From: Pseudomonas sp. St316
GTDB taxonomy: Bacteria; Pseudomonadota; Gammaproteobacteria; Pseudomonadales; Pseudomonadaceae
Direction of reading: 5' to 3'
DNA: 64,000 nt
NCBI RefSeq assembly: GCF_018325905.1
Contig: NZ_AP021901.1
Location: 4,898,001 to 4,962,000 of the forward strand
The notes beneath the pieces are model-generated. The model had not been told where the DNA came from. It saw only the letters and a program-made list of their open reading frames with translations, and ran no database searches. Of the stretch, positions 53,095 to 63,477 are shown one piece after another. The translations under genes and the position numbers were made by a program. The stretch's first letter is position 1. Every line of letters starts with the position of its first letter.

Positions 53095-53544
53095 TCAATA
53101 GGGATTTTGTCGCGGCAGGCGCTGGGACAACTCATCGAGCAGTTTCTGTTCGCGCTTGTCTTCCAGTTGCCGCGCCTCATCGATATAGCGCTGCACCAGT
53201 TTGCGCAACCCTTCGACCCGGGCAAACGCCTCTTGCCAGCTCTGGCGGGCCTTCTCCAGGTTGTTCTGGTGCCAGACCAGGCTCTGGCGCTGCTGGTCGA
53301 TAGCGGTACCCAACTGCGCAAGGAACCCTTGGTACCCCAACAACCACTGCCCGGAAACCCCGTGAGCGCCACGGGCGATCCACTGTTCCTGATATTCGAG
53401 TCGAAAGTTTTCGAGGTCGGCCAGTTTGCTTTCCGCGACTTTGACCTGGCCCTGGAAATACGCCAGTCGCTGGACGGCCGTCTTCTCAGCCTTTTCCGCC
53501 ATGTCCACCACGGGCGCCAGGCGTGCCGCACGACTCGTGGCCAT
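53095..53544 (-). CDS. fliJ: Flagellar export protein FliJ
   Basis: This 149-residue protein is a coiled coil throughout (QRLAYFQGQVKVAESKLADLE, NNLEKARQSWQEAFARVEGL), as in FliJ, which sits in the FliI ring stalk and escorts chaperones. It starts 6 bp after the fliI stop. Confidence 0.94.
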   Translation of the reverse strand: MATSRAARLAPVVDMAEKAEKTAVQRLAYFQGQVKVAESKLADLENFRLEYQEQWIARGAHGVSGQWLLGYQGFLAQLGTAIDQQRQSLVWHQNNLEKARQSWQEAFARVEGLRKLVQRYIDEARQLEDKREQKLLDELSQRLPRQNPY

Positions 53545-53550
53545 GGCCGG

Positions 53551-54909
53551 TTACGTGCCTGAGACCGGGGCGAAAATAGTCTGCAGGTGCGCTTCGCTGG
53601 CGCCCATGCCGATGTTGTCGTTCAGGCCCTGGCGCAGGTAGACGGCCATGGCCGGGTAAAGACTGATGGCGGTGTCGGTCTCGCGGTCACCGCCAGGCAC
53701 ATAGGCGCCGACGCTGATCAGGTCGCGGCTTTGCTGGTAGCGCGACCAGTACTGCTTGAACTGCTGGGCCCGCTTCATATGCTCGGCACTGATCACCGAC
53801 GGCATGACCCGGCTGATGGACGCCTCGATGTCGATAGCCGGGTAATGCCCTTCTTCGGCCAGGCGCCTGGACAGCACGATGTGCCCGTCGAGTACGCCCC
53901 GCGCGGAGTCAGCGATGGGATCCTGCTGGTCATCGCCTTCGGACAGCACGGTATAGAACGCGGTGATCGAACCGCCGCCCTTTTCCGCATTGCCGGCGCG
54001 CTCCACCAGTTTCGGCAGCTTGGCGAATACCGAAGGTGGATAACCCTTGGTGGCCGGCGGCTCGCCGATGGCCAGGGCGATTTCCCGCTGGGCCTGGGCG
54101 AAACGGGTCAGCGAATCCATCAACAGCAGGACGTTCTTGCCCTTGTCGCGGAAGTATTCGGCGATGCGCGTGCAATACATGGCGGCCCGCAGCCGCATCA
54201 ACGGCGCATCGTCCGCTGGCGAAGCCACCACCACCGAACGCTTGAGCCCTTCCTCACCGAGGATGTGCTCGATGAACTCCTTCACCTCACGACCCCGCTC
54301 GCCGATCAGCCCCACCACAATGATGTCGGCTTCGGTGAAACGGGTCATCATACCCAGCAGCACACTCTTGCCCACCCCGGTACCGGCAAAAAGGCCCAGG
54401 CGCTGGCCGCGCCCGACCGTCAATAAACCGTTGATGCAGCGGATGCCCACGTCCAGCGGTACGCTGATGGGGTCGCGTTTGAGCGGGTTGATCGTCGGGC
54501 CGTCCATCGGCACCCAGTCTTCAGCCTTCATGCCGCCCTTGCCGTCCAAGGCCCGTCCGGCCCCGTCCAGCACGCGCCCGAGCATGCTCATGCCCATGGG
54601 CAGGCGGCCGTTGTCGGCCAGGGGCACCACGCGCGCACCGGGAGCGATGCCGGCGACGCTGCCCACGGGCATCAAGAAAACCTTGCTGCCGGAAAAGCCC
54701 ATGACCTCGGCTTCGACCTGCACCGGATGATAGCTGTCGTCGTTGATCACCATGCAGCGGCTGCCCATGGCGGCACGCAGGCCTTCGGCCTCAAGGGTCA
54801 GGCCGACCATGCGCAACAGGCGCCCTTCCAGGATCGGTTGGCCGGCCAGTTCGCTGGCCTCGGCGTAGCTGCCCAGGCGTTTGCCAAAGCTGGTTCGCTC
54901 AAGGCGCAT
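53551..54909 (-). CDS. fliI: Flagellar export ATPase FliI
   Basis: This 452-residue ATPase has Walker [18 protein letters not shown] (about 170-186), ERGREVKEF and [19 protein letters not shown] (Walker B), as in F1-beta-like type III ATPases. It powers unfolding and entry of export substrates. The ATG at 54909 begins the conserved [12 protein letters not shown] and overlaps the fliH end by 11 bp. Confidence 0.97.
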   Translation of the reverse strand: MRLERTSFGKRLGSYAEASELAGQPILEGRLLRMVGLTLEAEGLRAAMGSRCMVINDDSYHPVQVEAEVMGFSGSKVFLMPVGSVAGIAPGARVVPLADNGRLPMGMSMLGRVLDGAGRALDGKGGMKAEDWVPMDGPTINPLKRDPISVPLDVGIRCINGLLTVGRGQRLGLFAGTGVGKSVLLGMMTRFTEADIIVVGLIGERGREVKEFIEHILGEEGLKRSVVVASPADDAPLMRLRAAMYCTRIAEYFRDKGKNVLLLMDSLTRFAQAQREIALAIGEPPATKGYPPSVFAKLPKLVERAGNAEKGGGSITAFYTVLSEGDDQQDPIADSARGVLDGHIVLSRRLAEEGHYPAIDIEASISRVMPSVISAEHMKRAQQFKQYWSRYQQSRDLISVGAYVPGGDRETDTAISLYPAMAVYLRQGLNDNIGMGASEAHLQTIFAPVSGT

Positions 54910-55744
54910 CGCGGCTGTCCAGTGCAGAGGCGTCCAGTTCAGGTACATCCAAGCCGGTATCGGCCGACGCGGCATCGGCACCGGCCCCGGGTTCGTCCGG
55001 CAACTCCAGGCTCAGGTCGGCAGCGGCCGGGTGCAGGGCCTGCTCGTGCAACTGGTCGAACAATTTGGCCATGATCTGGCTGATGCGGGTTTCAACGGTT
55101 GCGTCGATGCGGCTGTGTTCGGTTTCCACACGGCAACCGCCCGGCAACAGCGCCGCGTCCTCGACGATTCGCCAGGTTTCTTCATGGCGCTCGCGCAGGG
55201 CCTTGACCAGCTCGAAGTCCTGGGGATTGATATACAACCGCACGTTACCCACGCCCAAAGGCAACAACTTGAGCGCTTCACGCATGACATGTTCGATCTG
55301 GCTCGAATCGATGGCCAGTTCGCGCTGGATCACTTGTTTGGCGATATGTTGCACCAGTCCCACCAGGGACTTCTCGATCTGGGTGTCCTGCTCGGCGATG
55401 GGGTCGAACAGGTTGAGCATCAGCGATTCCAACGCACGGAGCTTGGCCGTCAGCGCCACGTCGGCTTCCTGGCGGACCTTGAGCGTGGTGCTGTGGAAGC
55501 CTTCCTTTTCACCCACGGCAAAGCCTTCATTGTAGGCTTCCTGACGAATGCTCTCGACTTCCTCGAGGGTCAGTGGCTGGACTTCATCCAGCGGCACTTC
55601 CTCCGGCTCCGGCAGTTCTTCCACCGGCTCCGGCTCAGGCTCGGGCACGTGGGGGTCGAAGCTGGGCAGCGACCAGACGTCGAAACCACCGACGTCACGG
55701 GCGCGGATCAGGTCGCTGGGTGCTTCATCAATCTTGGCAGACAT
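54899..55744 (-). CDS. fliH: Flagellar assembly protein FliH
   Basis: This 281-residue protein has a proline/glutamate-rich N-terminal part ([20 protein letters not shown]) followed by a long helix and a globular FliH domain with [20 protein letters not shown] and [20 protein letters not shown]. It links FliI to FliN. It starts 7 bp after fliG ends and overlaps fliI. Confidence 0.95.
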   Translation of the reverse strand: MSAKIDEAPSDLIRARDVGGFDVWSLPSFDPHVPEPEPEPVEELPEPEEVPLDEVQPLTLEEVESIRQEAYNEGFAVGEKEGFHSTTLKVRQEADVALTAKLRALESLMLNLFDPIAEQDTQIEKSLVGLVQHIAKQVIQRELAIDSSQIEHVMREALKLLPLGVGNVRLYINPQDFELVKALRERHEETWRIVEDAALLPGGCRVETEHSRIDATVETRISQIMAKLFDQLHEQALHPAAADLSLELPDEPGAGADAASADTGLDVPELDASALDSRDAP

Positions 55745-55751
55745 AACGACC

Positions 55752-56771
55752 TTAGATCATCTCTTCGCCGCCCTTGCCACCGAGAACGATCTCCCCGGCT
55801 TCGGCCATGCGGCGGGCGATGGTGAGGATTTCCTTCTGTGCGGTTTCCACGTCGCTGACGCGCACCGGGCCCTTGGCCTCGAGATCGTCGCGCAACAGTT
55901 CGGCCGCCCGTTTGGACATGTTCTTGAAGATCTTTTCCTTGACGCCTTCGTCCGAGCCCTTGAGGGCCAGCACCAGCACGTCGGAGGACACTTCGCGCAA
56001 CAGCGCCTGGATGCCACGATCGTCGACATCGGACAGGTTGTTGAACACGAACATGAGGTCTTCGATCTGACCGGACAGGTCTTCGTCGAACTCGCGGATC
56101 GAGTCCATCAACTGACCTTCGATCGAACTGTCGAGGAAGTTCATGATGTCCGCCGCGCGCTTGATGCCACCCAGGGTGGTGCGCGAGGCATTGGAGTTGC
56201 CCGAGAACTGCTTCTCGAGAATCTGGTTCAATTCTTTCAGGGCCGCCGGCTGCACGGTGTTGAGCGAAGACACCCGCAGGATGATGTCCAAGCGCACCTT
56301 GTGGTCGAAGTTGCCCAGCACTTCACCGGCCTGATCCGGGTCGAGGTAAGCCACCACGATCGCCTGGATCTGCGGGTGCTCGTAACGGATCACGTCGGCA
56401 ACCGCCCGCGGCTCCATCCATTTGAGGCTGTCCAGGCCGCTGGTGTTGCCACCCAGCAGGATCCGGTCGATGAGGCCGTTGGCCTTGTCCTCGCCCAGGG
56501 CCTGGGTGAGCATCTTGCGCACGTAGTCATCGGAACCAACGCCCAGGCTAGTCTGATCGCCGACGATGTCGACGAACTCGCTCATCACCTGCTCGACCTG
56601 CTCACGGTGCACGTTGCCCATCTGGGCCATGGCCACGCCCACGCGCTGGACCTCCTTGGGCCCCATGTGGCGCAGCACTTGGGCAGCATCGGTGGAGCCC
56701 AGCGACAGCAGCAGGATCGCGGCTTTGTCGACCCGGGACAGTTTGGCAACAGCGGCTCGATTATCACTCAT
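55752..56771 (-). CDS. fliG: Flagellar motor switch protein FliG
   Basis: This 339-residue protein has the three-part FliG fold: VDKAAILLLSLGSTDAAQVL in the N-domain, RYEHPQIQAIVVAYLDPDQA (EHPQ motif) in the middle and GGKGGEEMI at the end. Charged C-terminal residues contact the stator and drive rotation. It overlaps the fliF end by 8 bp. Confidence 0.97.
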   Translation of the reverse strand: MSDNRAAVAKLSRVDKAAILLLSLGSTDAAQVLRHMGPKEVQRVGVAMAQMGNVHREQVEQVMSEFVDIVGDQTSLGVGSDDYVRKMLTQALGEDKANGLIDRILLGGNTSGLDSLKWMEPRAVADVIRYEHPQIQAIVVAYLDPDQAGEVLGNFDHKVRLDIILRVSSLNTVQPAALKELNQILEKQFSGNSNASRTTLGGIKRAADIMNFLDSSIEGQLMDSIREFDEDLSGQIEDLMFVFNNLSDVDDRGIQALLREVSSDVLVLALKGSDEGVKEKIFKNMSKRAAELLRDDLEAKGPVRVSDVETAQKEILTIARRMAEAGEIVLGGKGGEEMI

Positions 56772-58548
56772 CTGCGTTAATCCACTCTTTCACGACCTGG
56801 GCCACACGACCCGGGTCTTCTGCCACCAGACTCTTGATGGCGTTCAATTGAGCGTCATAGCCTTCGCTCGGGCTTGGCAGCAGGATGCTCTGCGGCCCGC
56901 CGAGGCTGACACGATCGTTGGCCAATTCGCCATCCAGGCCGCCCATGCCTCCGAGCTCGACATCACCGAAAGCTGCCAATTGCTTGTTCTTGCCGCCGCC
57001 GGTGATGTTGTTGAGCACCGGACGCAGCACGCCAAACACCAGTATCAGGATGAACAGCACGCCCAATACCTGCTTGACCACATCCCAGAACCAGGGTTGC
57101 GAATAAAACGGAATATCGGCGACCACTTCACCGCGCTCCAGGGAGAACGGTACGTTGATCACGCTGACGCTGTCGCCGCGGCTGGCGTCGAAACCGACGG
57201 CGTCCTGCACCAAGCGAGTGAAGCGCGCCAATTCGTCGGCGCTCCACGGCGCACGACTGGTTTCGCCGCTGGCCGCATTGACCTTGACCTGATCGTCCAC
57301 CACCACGGCGACCGACAGGCGATTCAAACGACCCTGTTGTTGCTTGGTGTGACTGATGGAGCGGTCAAGCTCGAAGTTCTTGGTCGACTGCTGACGCTTG
57401 TCGGCCGGGTACGGCGCCAGCATCGGCTGGCCGGTGGCCGGGTCCATGATCTGCTGGCCGTTGGCATCGATCAGCGGCTGGCCTGGCTGCACCATGCCGG
57501 CGGCCGCCGTGGCGCCACCGGTGGTCTGCGGCGCGCTGGCTGGCGACGGCGGCTGGTTGCTCAGGGCACCCGGTACGCCTTGCGGGCCATTGCTGGCGGT
57601 ACGTTGTTCATTGACCGACTGCTCGCTGCGCAGCGCCGGTTGATCGGGGTTGAACTGCTCGGAAGTGGACTCGACGGCACTGAAGTCGACATCCGCCGAC
57701 ACTTCGGCTTTATAGCGATCGTTACCCAGGATCGGTTGCAGGATGTTGTGGACCCGCTGGGTCAGCATGCCTTCCATGCGACGGCTGTAATCGAATTGCT
57801 TGCCGGCCATGGTCAGTTCGGAGTTTTCCGCCTGATCGGACAGCAGGTTGCCTTTCTGGTCGACCACGGTGATCTGCGATTTGCTCAGCTCAGGTACGCT
57901 GGTCGCCACCAGATTGATGATGGCAAGGACCTGACCTGGCTCCAGCGAACGGCCCGAATACAGCTCGACCAGCACCGAGGCACTGGGCTTGCGCTCATCG
58001 CGCACGAACACCGAGCTTTTCGGAATCGCCAGGTGCACGCGGGCGCCCTTGACGTTGTTCAGGCTGGAAATAGTCCGCGCCAGCTCACCTTCCAGGCCGC
58101 GACGATAACGGGTCGCTTCCATGAACTGGCTGGTGCCCAGGCCCTGGTCCTTGTCGAGGATCTCGAAACCGATGTTGCCATCCTTGGGCGCCACGCCGGC
58201 AGCGGCCAGCTTGAGACGGGCACGGGCGACGTCATCGGCCTTGACCAGCAAGGCGCCGGAATTGGGTTCTACGGTATAGGTAATGTCAGCGGCAGCCAGG
58301 GTCTCCATGACCTGCTTGGCATCCATGCCCTCCAGGCTACCGTACAAAGGACGGTAGTCCGGCTGCTGGGACCACAGCACCACAGCAAACCCGATCGCCA
58401 CGCTGGCTGCCAGGCCGACCAACAGGCCTACCTGACGCAGCATGGTCATCTCGGAGAGATTTTCCAGGAAGGACAGGCCGAACAACGGCGGTTTGCCGTC
58501 TACCGGAGTGGCCTTGGCTGGAACGTTATCAACGGCTGCTTCTGCCAT
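56764..58548 (-). CDS. fliF: Flagellar MS-ring protein FliF
   Basis: This 594-residue protein has two membrane helices (about 35-60 and 450-475) flanking the periplasmic ring domains, with EVSADVDFSAVESTSEQFNP and ATRYRRGLEGELARTISSLN. The C-terminal tail ending VAQVVKEWINADE binds FliG. It forms the MS ring. It starts 15 bp after fliE. Confidence 0.97.
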   Translation of the reverse strand: MAEAAVDNVPAKATPVDGKPPLFGLSFLENLSEMTMLRQVGLLVGLAASVAIGFAVVLWSQQPDYRPLYGSLEGMDAKQVMETLAAADITYTVEPNSGALLVKADDVARARLKLAAAGVAPKDGNIGFEILDKDQGLGTSQFMEATRYRRGLEGELARTISSLNNVKGARVHLAIPKSSVFVRDERKPSASVLVELYSGRSLEPGQVLAIINLVATSVPELSKSQITVVDQKGNLLSDQAENSELTMAGKQFDYSRRMEGMLTQRVHNILQPILGNDRYKAEVSADVDFSAVESTSEQFNPDQPALRSEQSVNEQRTASNGPQGVPGALSNQPPSPASAPQTTGGATAAAGMVQPGQPLIDANGQQIMDPATGQPMLAPYPADKRQQSTKNFELDRSISHTKQQQGRLNRLSVAVVVDDQVKVNAASGETSRAPWSADELARFTRLVQDAVGFDASRGDSVSVINVPFSLERGEVVADIPFYSQPWFWDVVKQVLGVLFILILVFGVLRPVLNNITGGGKNKQLAAFGDVELGGMGGLDGELANDRVSLGGPQSILLPSPSEGYDAQLNAIKSLVAEDPGRVAQVVKEWINADE

Positions 58549-58563
58549 GACTCAATAATTTCC

Positions 58564-58890
58564 TTAAACCGGCATCTGCATGATGTCTTGGTAGGCTTGA
58601 ACCAGTTTGTTACGAACCTGGGTCAACGCCTGAAACGAGACACTGGCTTTCTGCGAGGAGATCATTACATCCGTCAGGTCGACACCACTTTTGCCAATCT
58701 CGAAAGCACTGGCCAACTGGTTCGATGCCTGCTGGGTATCGTTCACTTTATTGACGGCCTGACCGAGCATGTCGGAAAAGCTGCTGCCACCCACTTGGGG
58801 GACCGCGACCGATTTAGGCTGGGCCATGGCGTCCATTTGCATGGACCGCATGTCCAACATCAACCGATTAAATTCAATACCTTGGCTCAT
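58564..58890 (-). CDS. fliE: Flagellar basal body protein FliE
   Basis: This 108-residue protein has the FliE region [20 protein letters not shown] and [20 protein letters not shown]. FliE joins the MS ring to the rod. It is the first gene of fliEFGHIJ-hsb-hptB, with a strong sigma-54 site 61 bp upstream (58952-58967). Confidence 0.96.
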   Translation of the reverse strand: MSQGIEFNRLMLDMRSMQMDAMAQPKSVAVPQVGGSSFSDMLGQAVNKVNDTQQASNQLASAFEIGKSGVDLTDVMISSQKASVSFQALTQVRNKLVQAYQDIMQMPV

Positions 58891-58951
58891 GGTCTACTCT
58901 CTCTGGCGGCCCGCATTTTTTTGACACTTACTCAGCGGGTACTCAGGTATT

Positions 58952-58967
58952 AGCAACAAGGGTGCCA
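58952..58967 (-). promoter_or_regulatory. Predicted sigma-54 promoter of fliE
   Basis: Minus-strand TGGCACCCTTGTTGCT matches TGGCACG-N4-TTGCW with one change. It lies 62 bp before fliE and fits FleQ/RpoN control of the fliE operon. Confidence 0.88.
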
Positions 58968-59007
58968 GCTCCATGGCGATAGAAAACAAATGCGCGCACA
59001 ACGCCAT

Positions 59008-59095
59008 TGTGGGAGCGAGCTTGCTCGCGATGCCCCATCACATCTGACCTCGACTCGACTGACCCACCGCTATCGCGAGCAAGCTCGCTCCCACA
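59008..59095. repeat. REP doublet (inverted pair)
   Basis: TGTGGGAGCGAGCTTGCTCGCGATGCC and an inverted copy flank about 40 bp between fleR and the fliE promoter. It probably marks the fleSR 3' end. Confidence 0.92.
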
Positions 59096-59113
59096 GGGGT
59101 TTTTGGTGCTTAT

Positions 59114-60508
59114 TCAACTGGCGAACAGGTAAGCCTCGACATCCATACCGGCGTCGCGCATCTGCGCCAGCTTGTAGCGCAGGGTGCGCGGACTGATCCC
59201 CAGGCGTTCGGCGGCCTCCTTGCGACGACCGCGCTCGGCGCGCAGGGTGTCGATGATCATCTGGAATTCGCGACGACGCAGGTCGTCGCCCAAGGCGCCG
59301 GCCGACTCGCCTTCCACCTCCACCGAGGGCGCGAAGGCCGCTGCTGGTACCGGCGACAGTGCAGGCAATGGCGCGCAGGCCACTGGGCCCGCCAGACAGA
59401 AATCCTCCGGCTGGATCAAGCCGCCCTGTTGCAGAATCAAGGCCCGCTGGATGGCATTATCGAGCTCTCGGACATTGCCCGGCCACGGGTAGGCGATCAG
59501 GCAAGCCCGAGCGTCGGCTGAAAGCCGGGCAGCGGCATGCTTCATTTTATTGACGTGTTTGTTCAGCAGACGCTCGGCCAGCGGCAGGATATCGGCGGTG
59601 CGCTCGCGCAACGGACGCCAGGCCAGCGGGAAGACCGACAAGCGGTAATAGAGGTCTTCACGGAAACGCCCCGCCGCCACTTCGCCGGCCAGGTCGCGGT
59701 TGGTGGTTGCCACCACGCGGATATCCAGACTGATGGGCTTGCGCCCACCGACCCGCTCCACTTCCCGCTCCTGCAATACCCGCAACAGCTTGGCCTGCAG
59801 GCCCAGCGGCATTTCGGAAATTTCATCGAGCAGGATCGTGCCACCGTCGGCTTGCTCGAACTTGCCAGCCTGGGCCGCAATGGCCCCCGTGAACGAGCCC
59901 TTCTCATGACCGAACAGTGTCGCCTCGAGCATGTTGTCGGGAATCGCCGCGCAATTGATGGCAATGAACGGTTCGCTGGCGCGCCGGGACTGTTGGTGGA
60001 TATAACGCGCCAGCACTTCCTTGCCCGTACCGGACTCGCCGGAAATCAACACAGTTGAATCGCTGCGCGCCACCCGCGCGGCCAATTCCAACAGTTGCGC
60101 ACTGGCCGGCTCGATGGCCACCGGACCTTCGCCCTCGACCGCGAGACTGCCCAAGGCATGGCGCGCGACCAGGTCCAGCAGTGCTTTTGGCTCGAACGGC
60201 TTGACCAGGTAATCCGCTGCACCCTGGCGCATGGCATCCACCGCTCGCTCGACGGCGCCGTGGGCGGTCATCAGCAAGACCGGCAGTTGCGGCTGACGTG
60301 CGCGCAACAGGCCGAGCAATTGATGACCGTCCATGCCCGGCATATTGACGTCGCTGACCACCAGGCTGAACGCTTCGCGGTCCACGGCAAGCAGCGCCTC
60401 TTCCGCCGAACCGACAGCGGCGTAGTCATGCCCAGCCAAGACCAGCGTATCGGCCAGCGCCTCGCGCAGGGCCCGGTCATCCTCAACCAGCAACACCTTG
60501 ATCGCCAT
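59114..60508 (-). CDS. fleR: Two-component response regulator FleR
   Basis: This 464-residue NtrC-type regulator has a receiver domain (Asp53 in [12 protein letters not shown]), an AAA+ domain with [29 protein letters not shown] and a Fis-type HTH at the end ([20 protein letters not shown]). It activates sigma-54 promoters of later flagellar genes when phosphorylated by FleS. The loop is GSFTGA rather than the canonical GAFTGA. The ATG at 60508 starts the receiver. Confidence 0.96.
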   Translation of the reverse strand: MAIKVLLVEDDRALREALADTLVLAGHDYAAVGSAEEALLAVDREAFSLVVSDVNMPGMDGHQLLGLLRARQPQLPVLLMTAHGAVERAVDAMRQGAADYLVKPFEPKALLDLVARHALGSLAVEGEGPVAIEPASAQLLELAARVARSDSTVLISGESGTGKEVLARYIHQQSRRASEPFIAINCAAIPDNMLEATLFGHEKGSFTGAIAAQAGKFEQADGGTILLDEISEMPLGLQAKLLRVLQEREVERVGGRKPISLDIRVVATTNRDLAGEVAAGRFREDLYYRLSVFPLAWRPLRERTADILPLAERLLNKHVNKMKHAAARLSADARACLIAYPWPGNVRELDNAIQRALILQQGGLIQPEDFCLAGPVACAPLPALSPVPAAAFAPSVEVEGESAGALGDDLRRREFQMIIDTLRAERGRRKEAAERLGISPRTLRYKLAQMRDAGMDVEAYLFAS

Positions 60509-60513
60509 TGCTT

Positions 60514-61722
60514 TCACTCCACCCCTGGCGCATTGGAAAACAGCGGCAAGCACACCGTCGCACAGGTGCCACGGCCCCGCCGCGAGCGCAGTCGCAATTC
60601 TCCCTGATGGGCACGCGCCACAGCCTTGACCACGGTCAGGCCCAGGCCGGTGCCAGTGGTCTTGGTGGTGAAGAATGGCTCGCCCAAGCGCGCCAGCACG
60701 ACCGGCTCGATACCACTGCCGTTGTCGCTGACACACAGGCGCAAAGTGTGATCACGTGTATATAAATGCACTTTCAGCCGGACGTCGTCGCCGCTGGCCT
60801 GGATCGCGTTTTCGATGAGGTTCAATACCGCGCCCACCAACGTGTCACGATTACACAACACCTCACCGACGTGGCTGTCGCACTGCCAGCGGATCGGCAG
60901 CTCCTGCACATGGGTCAACGCCGCGGCTTGCAACGATTGCAGCAAGGCCTTGGGGGTGACACGGTCGGTCAACGGCAGCTCGCCGCGCGCGAATACCAGC
61001 ATGTCGCGCACCTGGTGCTCCAGTTCGTGCAGGCGCTCTTTCAAGCGTCCGGCGAACCGTTGCTGGGTCTCCATCGGCAATTGCTGTTCTGTCAAATGAC
61101 TGGCATAGAGCAGCGCGGCAGAAAGCGGCGTACGAATCTGATGGGCCAGCGACGCTACCATCCGCCCCAGGGAAGACAGGCGTTCATGGCGAGCCAACTG
61201 ATCTTGCAGGTGCCGGGTTTCAGTCAGGTCGTTGAGCAACACCAATTGCCCAGGCTCAGCATCCAGCGAGCGCGTCGAGATAGAAAGGCGCCGACCATCC
61301 TTGAGGGATACCTCATGACCGTCGTCTTCACGGGGCGCAAAGCAGCGGGCGATGACATGCCGCCACAGCTCACCTTCCAGTGGCAGACCGAGCAACTCGC
61401 AAGCCGCCGGGTTGGCTTCGCGCACACGGCCGTGGGCGTCGATGACGATAACGCCACCGGGCAACAGATCGAGGAGGTTTTGCAGACGATTAGCCAGGCG
61501 TTCCTTTTCCGCCAGCTCCTGCATGCGCTGGGCGCTGACTACGGCCAGCTCACCCTTGAGCTCGGTGACCCGGGCTTCGAGCAGGCTATAGGAATCAGTC
61601 AGTTGGCTGGACACCTGGTTAAACAGCGAAAATGCCTGCTCAAGTCCAAGCCGGCTTGCCTGCTCGACGGACGGCATGTGTCCCGGCTCGGGGACAGGAG
61701 ACATCTGGGCAGCTTGGGTCAT
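60514..61722 (-). CDS. fleS: Sensor histidine kinase FleS
   Basis: This 402-residue cytoplasmic kinase has a PAS domain (about 75-170), HisKA with phospho-acceptor His194 in SLAHQIRTPL, and an HATPase domain (LIENAIQAS, DNGSGIE, TGTGLGLTVVKAV). It has no membrane helix, so its signal is internal. It phosphorylates FleR. fleR starts 5 bp after its stop. Confidence 0.95.
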   Translation of the reverse strand: MTQAAQMSPVPEPGHMPSVEQASRLGLEQAFSLFNQVSSQLTDSYSLLEARVTELKGELAVVSAQRMQELAEKERLANRLQNLLDLLPGGVIVIDAHGRVREANPAACELLGLPLEGELWRHVIARCFAPREDDGHEVSLKDGRRLSISTRSLDAEPGQLVLLNDLTETRHLQDQLARHERLSSLGRMVASLAHQIRTPLSAALLYASHLTEQQLPMETQQRFAGRLKERLHELEHQVRDMLVFARGELPLTDRVTPKALLQSLQAAALTHVQELPIRWQCDSHVGEVLCNRDTLVGAVLNLIENAIQASGDDVRLKVHLYTRDHTLRLCVSDNGSGIEPVVLARLGEPFFTTKTTGTGLGLTVVKAVARAHQGELRLRSRRGRGTCATVCLPLFSNAPGVE

Positions 61723-61775
61723 CGGGCTCTCTCGCTTGGCTGACCGTCAGTTAAACGGAACGTTGCGAGGGCTAT

Positions 61776-61791
61776 AGCAATACCCGTGCCG
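61776..61791 (-). promoter_or_regulatory. Predicted sigma-54 promoter of fleSR
   Basis: Minus-strand CGGCACGGGTATTGCT is nearly the full consensus (GGCACG-N4-TTGCT). It is 53 bp before fleS and directly adjoins the fleQ terminator. It matches the known FleQ-dependent control of fleSR. Confidence 0.9.
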
Positions 61792-61820
61792 AAAAAAAAC
61801 CGCCTGAAAATCAGGCGGTT
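61791..61820 (-). terminator. Rho-independent terminator of fleQ
   Basis: ACCGCCTGA and TCAGGCGGT form a 9-bp stem with loop AAA, and the plus-strand A run becomes a T run on the minus strand. It lies 12 bp after the fleQ stop. Confidence 0.93.
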
Positions 61821-61832
61821 GGAAAACAGGCG

Positions 61833-63308
61833 TCAATCATCCGCCTGTTCATCTCCTTCGCGACGGCTCATGCCGTACTTGCGCATCTTCTCCACCAGGG
61901 TGGTGCGACGGATGCGCAGGCGTTCTGCCGCGCGGGCCACGATACCGTTGGCATCGTCCAGCGCCTGCTGGATCAGCCCTTGCTCCAGGCCTCCCAGGTA
62001 ATCCTTGAGATCCAGGCCTTCGGGCGGCAACAAGGCATTGGCGGTGAAGTCTGGCGTATGGCCATTGATTGCCACACGCTCCTCCAGGTCGCTGCGCAGG
62101 CTGTCGACCATTTGCTCGTCTTCGTCGTCGACGTAGCGGAATTTCTTCGGCAGTTCGTTCACACCGATCACCCCGTACGGGTGCATGATCGCCATGCGCT
62201 CCACCAGGTTGGCCAGCTCACGGACGTTGCCCGGCCAGCCATGGCGGCACAGGGACATGATCGCCGCCGAGTTGAAACGGATCGAACCGCGCTTTTCGTG
62301 CTCCATGCGCGAAATCAGTTCGTTCATCAACAACGGAATGTCTTCGACGCGCTCACGCAGTGGCGCCATTTCGATCGGGAACACGTTGAGGCGGTAATAG
62401 AGGTCTTCGCGGAAACTGCCGACCTCGATCATGCTCTCAAGGTTCTTGTGCGTAGCGGCAATGATTCGCACATCGACACTCTGGGTCTTGTTGCTGCCCA
62501 CGCGTTCGAAGGTGCGCTCTTGCAGGACCCGCAGCAGCTTGACCTGCATCGGCAGCGGCATGTCGCCGATTTCGTCGAGAAACAGCGTACCGCCATTGGC
62601 CAGTTCAAAACGCCCGGCGCGGCTGGTGATCGCGCCAGTAAAGGCACCCTTCTCATGGCCAAACAGCTCGCTCTCCAGCAACTCGGCCGGGATCGCGCCA
62701 CAGTTGACCGGCACGAACGGCGCTTCGCGGCGCTTGGAGTGGTAATGCAGGTTGCGCGCGACCACTTCCTTGCCGGTGCCCGATTCGCCCAGGATCAGCA
62801 CGCTGGCGTCGGTATCGGCGACCTGCTGCATCATCTGGCGCACGTGCTGGATCGCCCGGCTGGTGCCGACAAGGCTACGGAAAAGGTTGGGTTCGCGATG
62901 CCTGCCGCGCTCACGGGCCTGGTCGTACATCTCGCGATAAACCTGCGCGCGATGCAACGAATCAAGCAGCTTGCTGTAGCTGGGCGGCATTTCGAGCGTG
63001 GAAAGTACCCGTCGGCGCTGGTCGTCAGGCAAGTCAAGGGAAGAATTTTCGCCCATTAACAAAACCGGAAGGAACTCATCCCAGGTTGAGAGTGTCTTTA
63101 GCAAGCCCAAAAGCGTTGCGGGAGCATTCACGGTCCCGATAAGGACACAAATGACTTCACGACTGGACGACAAAGAGCCGACGGCCTGCTGCCAGTCATG
63201 GCTTCCGCAGGGTAAATTTTCTTCGCCAAGAAAATTCAGGATCACCGCCAGGTCGCGGCGGCGGACGCTATCGTCATCGATCAGGAGAATTTTGGTTTCA
63301 CGCCACAT
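61833..63308 (-). CDS. fleQ: Flagellar master regulator FleQ
   Basis: This 491-residue sigma-54 activator has a degenerate receiver-like N-domain (no Asp at the usual site, VICVLIGTV), an AAA+ domain with Walker [11 protein letters not shown] (174-183) and the GAFTGA loop (221-226), and a Fis-type HTH at the end ([20 protein letters not shown]). FleQ starts the flagellar cascade and responds to c-di-GMP and FleN. It is monocistronic, with a terminator 12 bp downstream and about 170 bp upstream. Confidence 0.97.
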   Translation of the reverse strand: MWRETKILLIDDDSVRRRDLAVILNFLGEENLPCGSHDWQQAVGSLSSSREVICVLIGTVNAPATLLGLLKTLSTWDEFLPVLLMGENSSLDLPDDQRRRVLSTLEMPPSYSKLLDSLHRAQVYREMYDQARERGRHREPNLFRSLVGTSRAIQHVRQMMQQVADTDASVLILGESGTGKEVVARNLHYHSKRREAPFVPVNCGAIPAELLESELFGHEKGAFTGAITSRAGRFELANGGTLFLDEIGDMPLPMQVKLLRVLQERTFERVGSNKTQSVDVRIIAATHKNLESMIEVGSFREDLYYRLNVFPIEMAPLRERVEDIPLLMNELISRMEHEKRGSIRFNSAAIMSLCRHGWPGNVRELANLVERMAIMHPYGVIGVNELPKKFRYVDDEDEQMVDSLRSDLEERVAINGHTPDFTANALLPPEGLDLKDYLGGLEQGLIQQALDDANGIVARAAERLRIRRTTLVEKMRKYGMSRREGDEQADD

Positions 63309-63477
63309 GCAATAGCAACTTCCCTAGTCAACCCAATGCCCGAAATTAGGGGGCAAGCTAGACGCTTGCAGACTTGTCATGCCTGTAGACGCCTTTAATC
63401 TGTAAACAGCTACTAGTTAAGTCAAAAAACCGTGCACAGTCAAATTTATGGCGCAACGGGCTCGGATTAACTGAGCA
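63309..63477. other. fleQ upstream region
   Basis: These 169 bp lie between fliT and fleQ and contain no coding frame. An A/T-rich stretch around 63410-63450 could hold a sigma-70 promoter, with a weak -35 (TTGACT) on the minus strand; I could not fix the -10. In P. aeruginosa fleQ is sigma-70 transcribed. Confidence 0.4.

Noticed and set aside
56566..58953. 795-codon open frame on the plus strand
   Set aside because: It runs exactly antisense to fliF and fliE, which have clear protein features. High G/C content creates such long shadow frames; no ribosome site or family similarity is seen.
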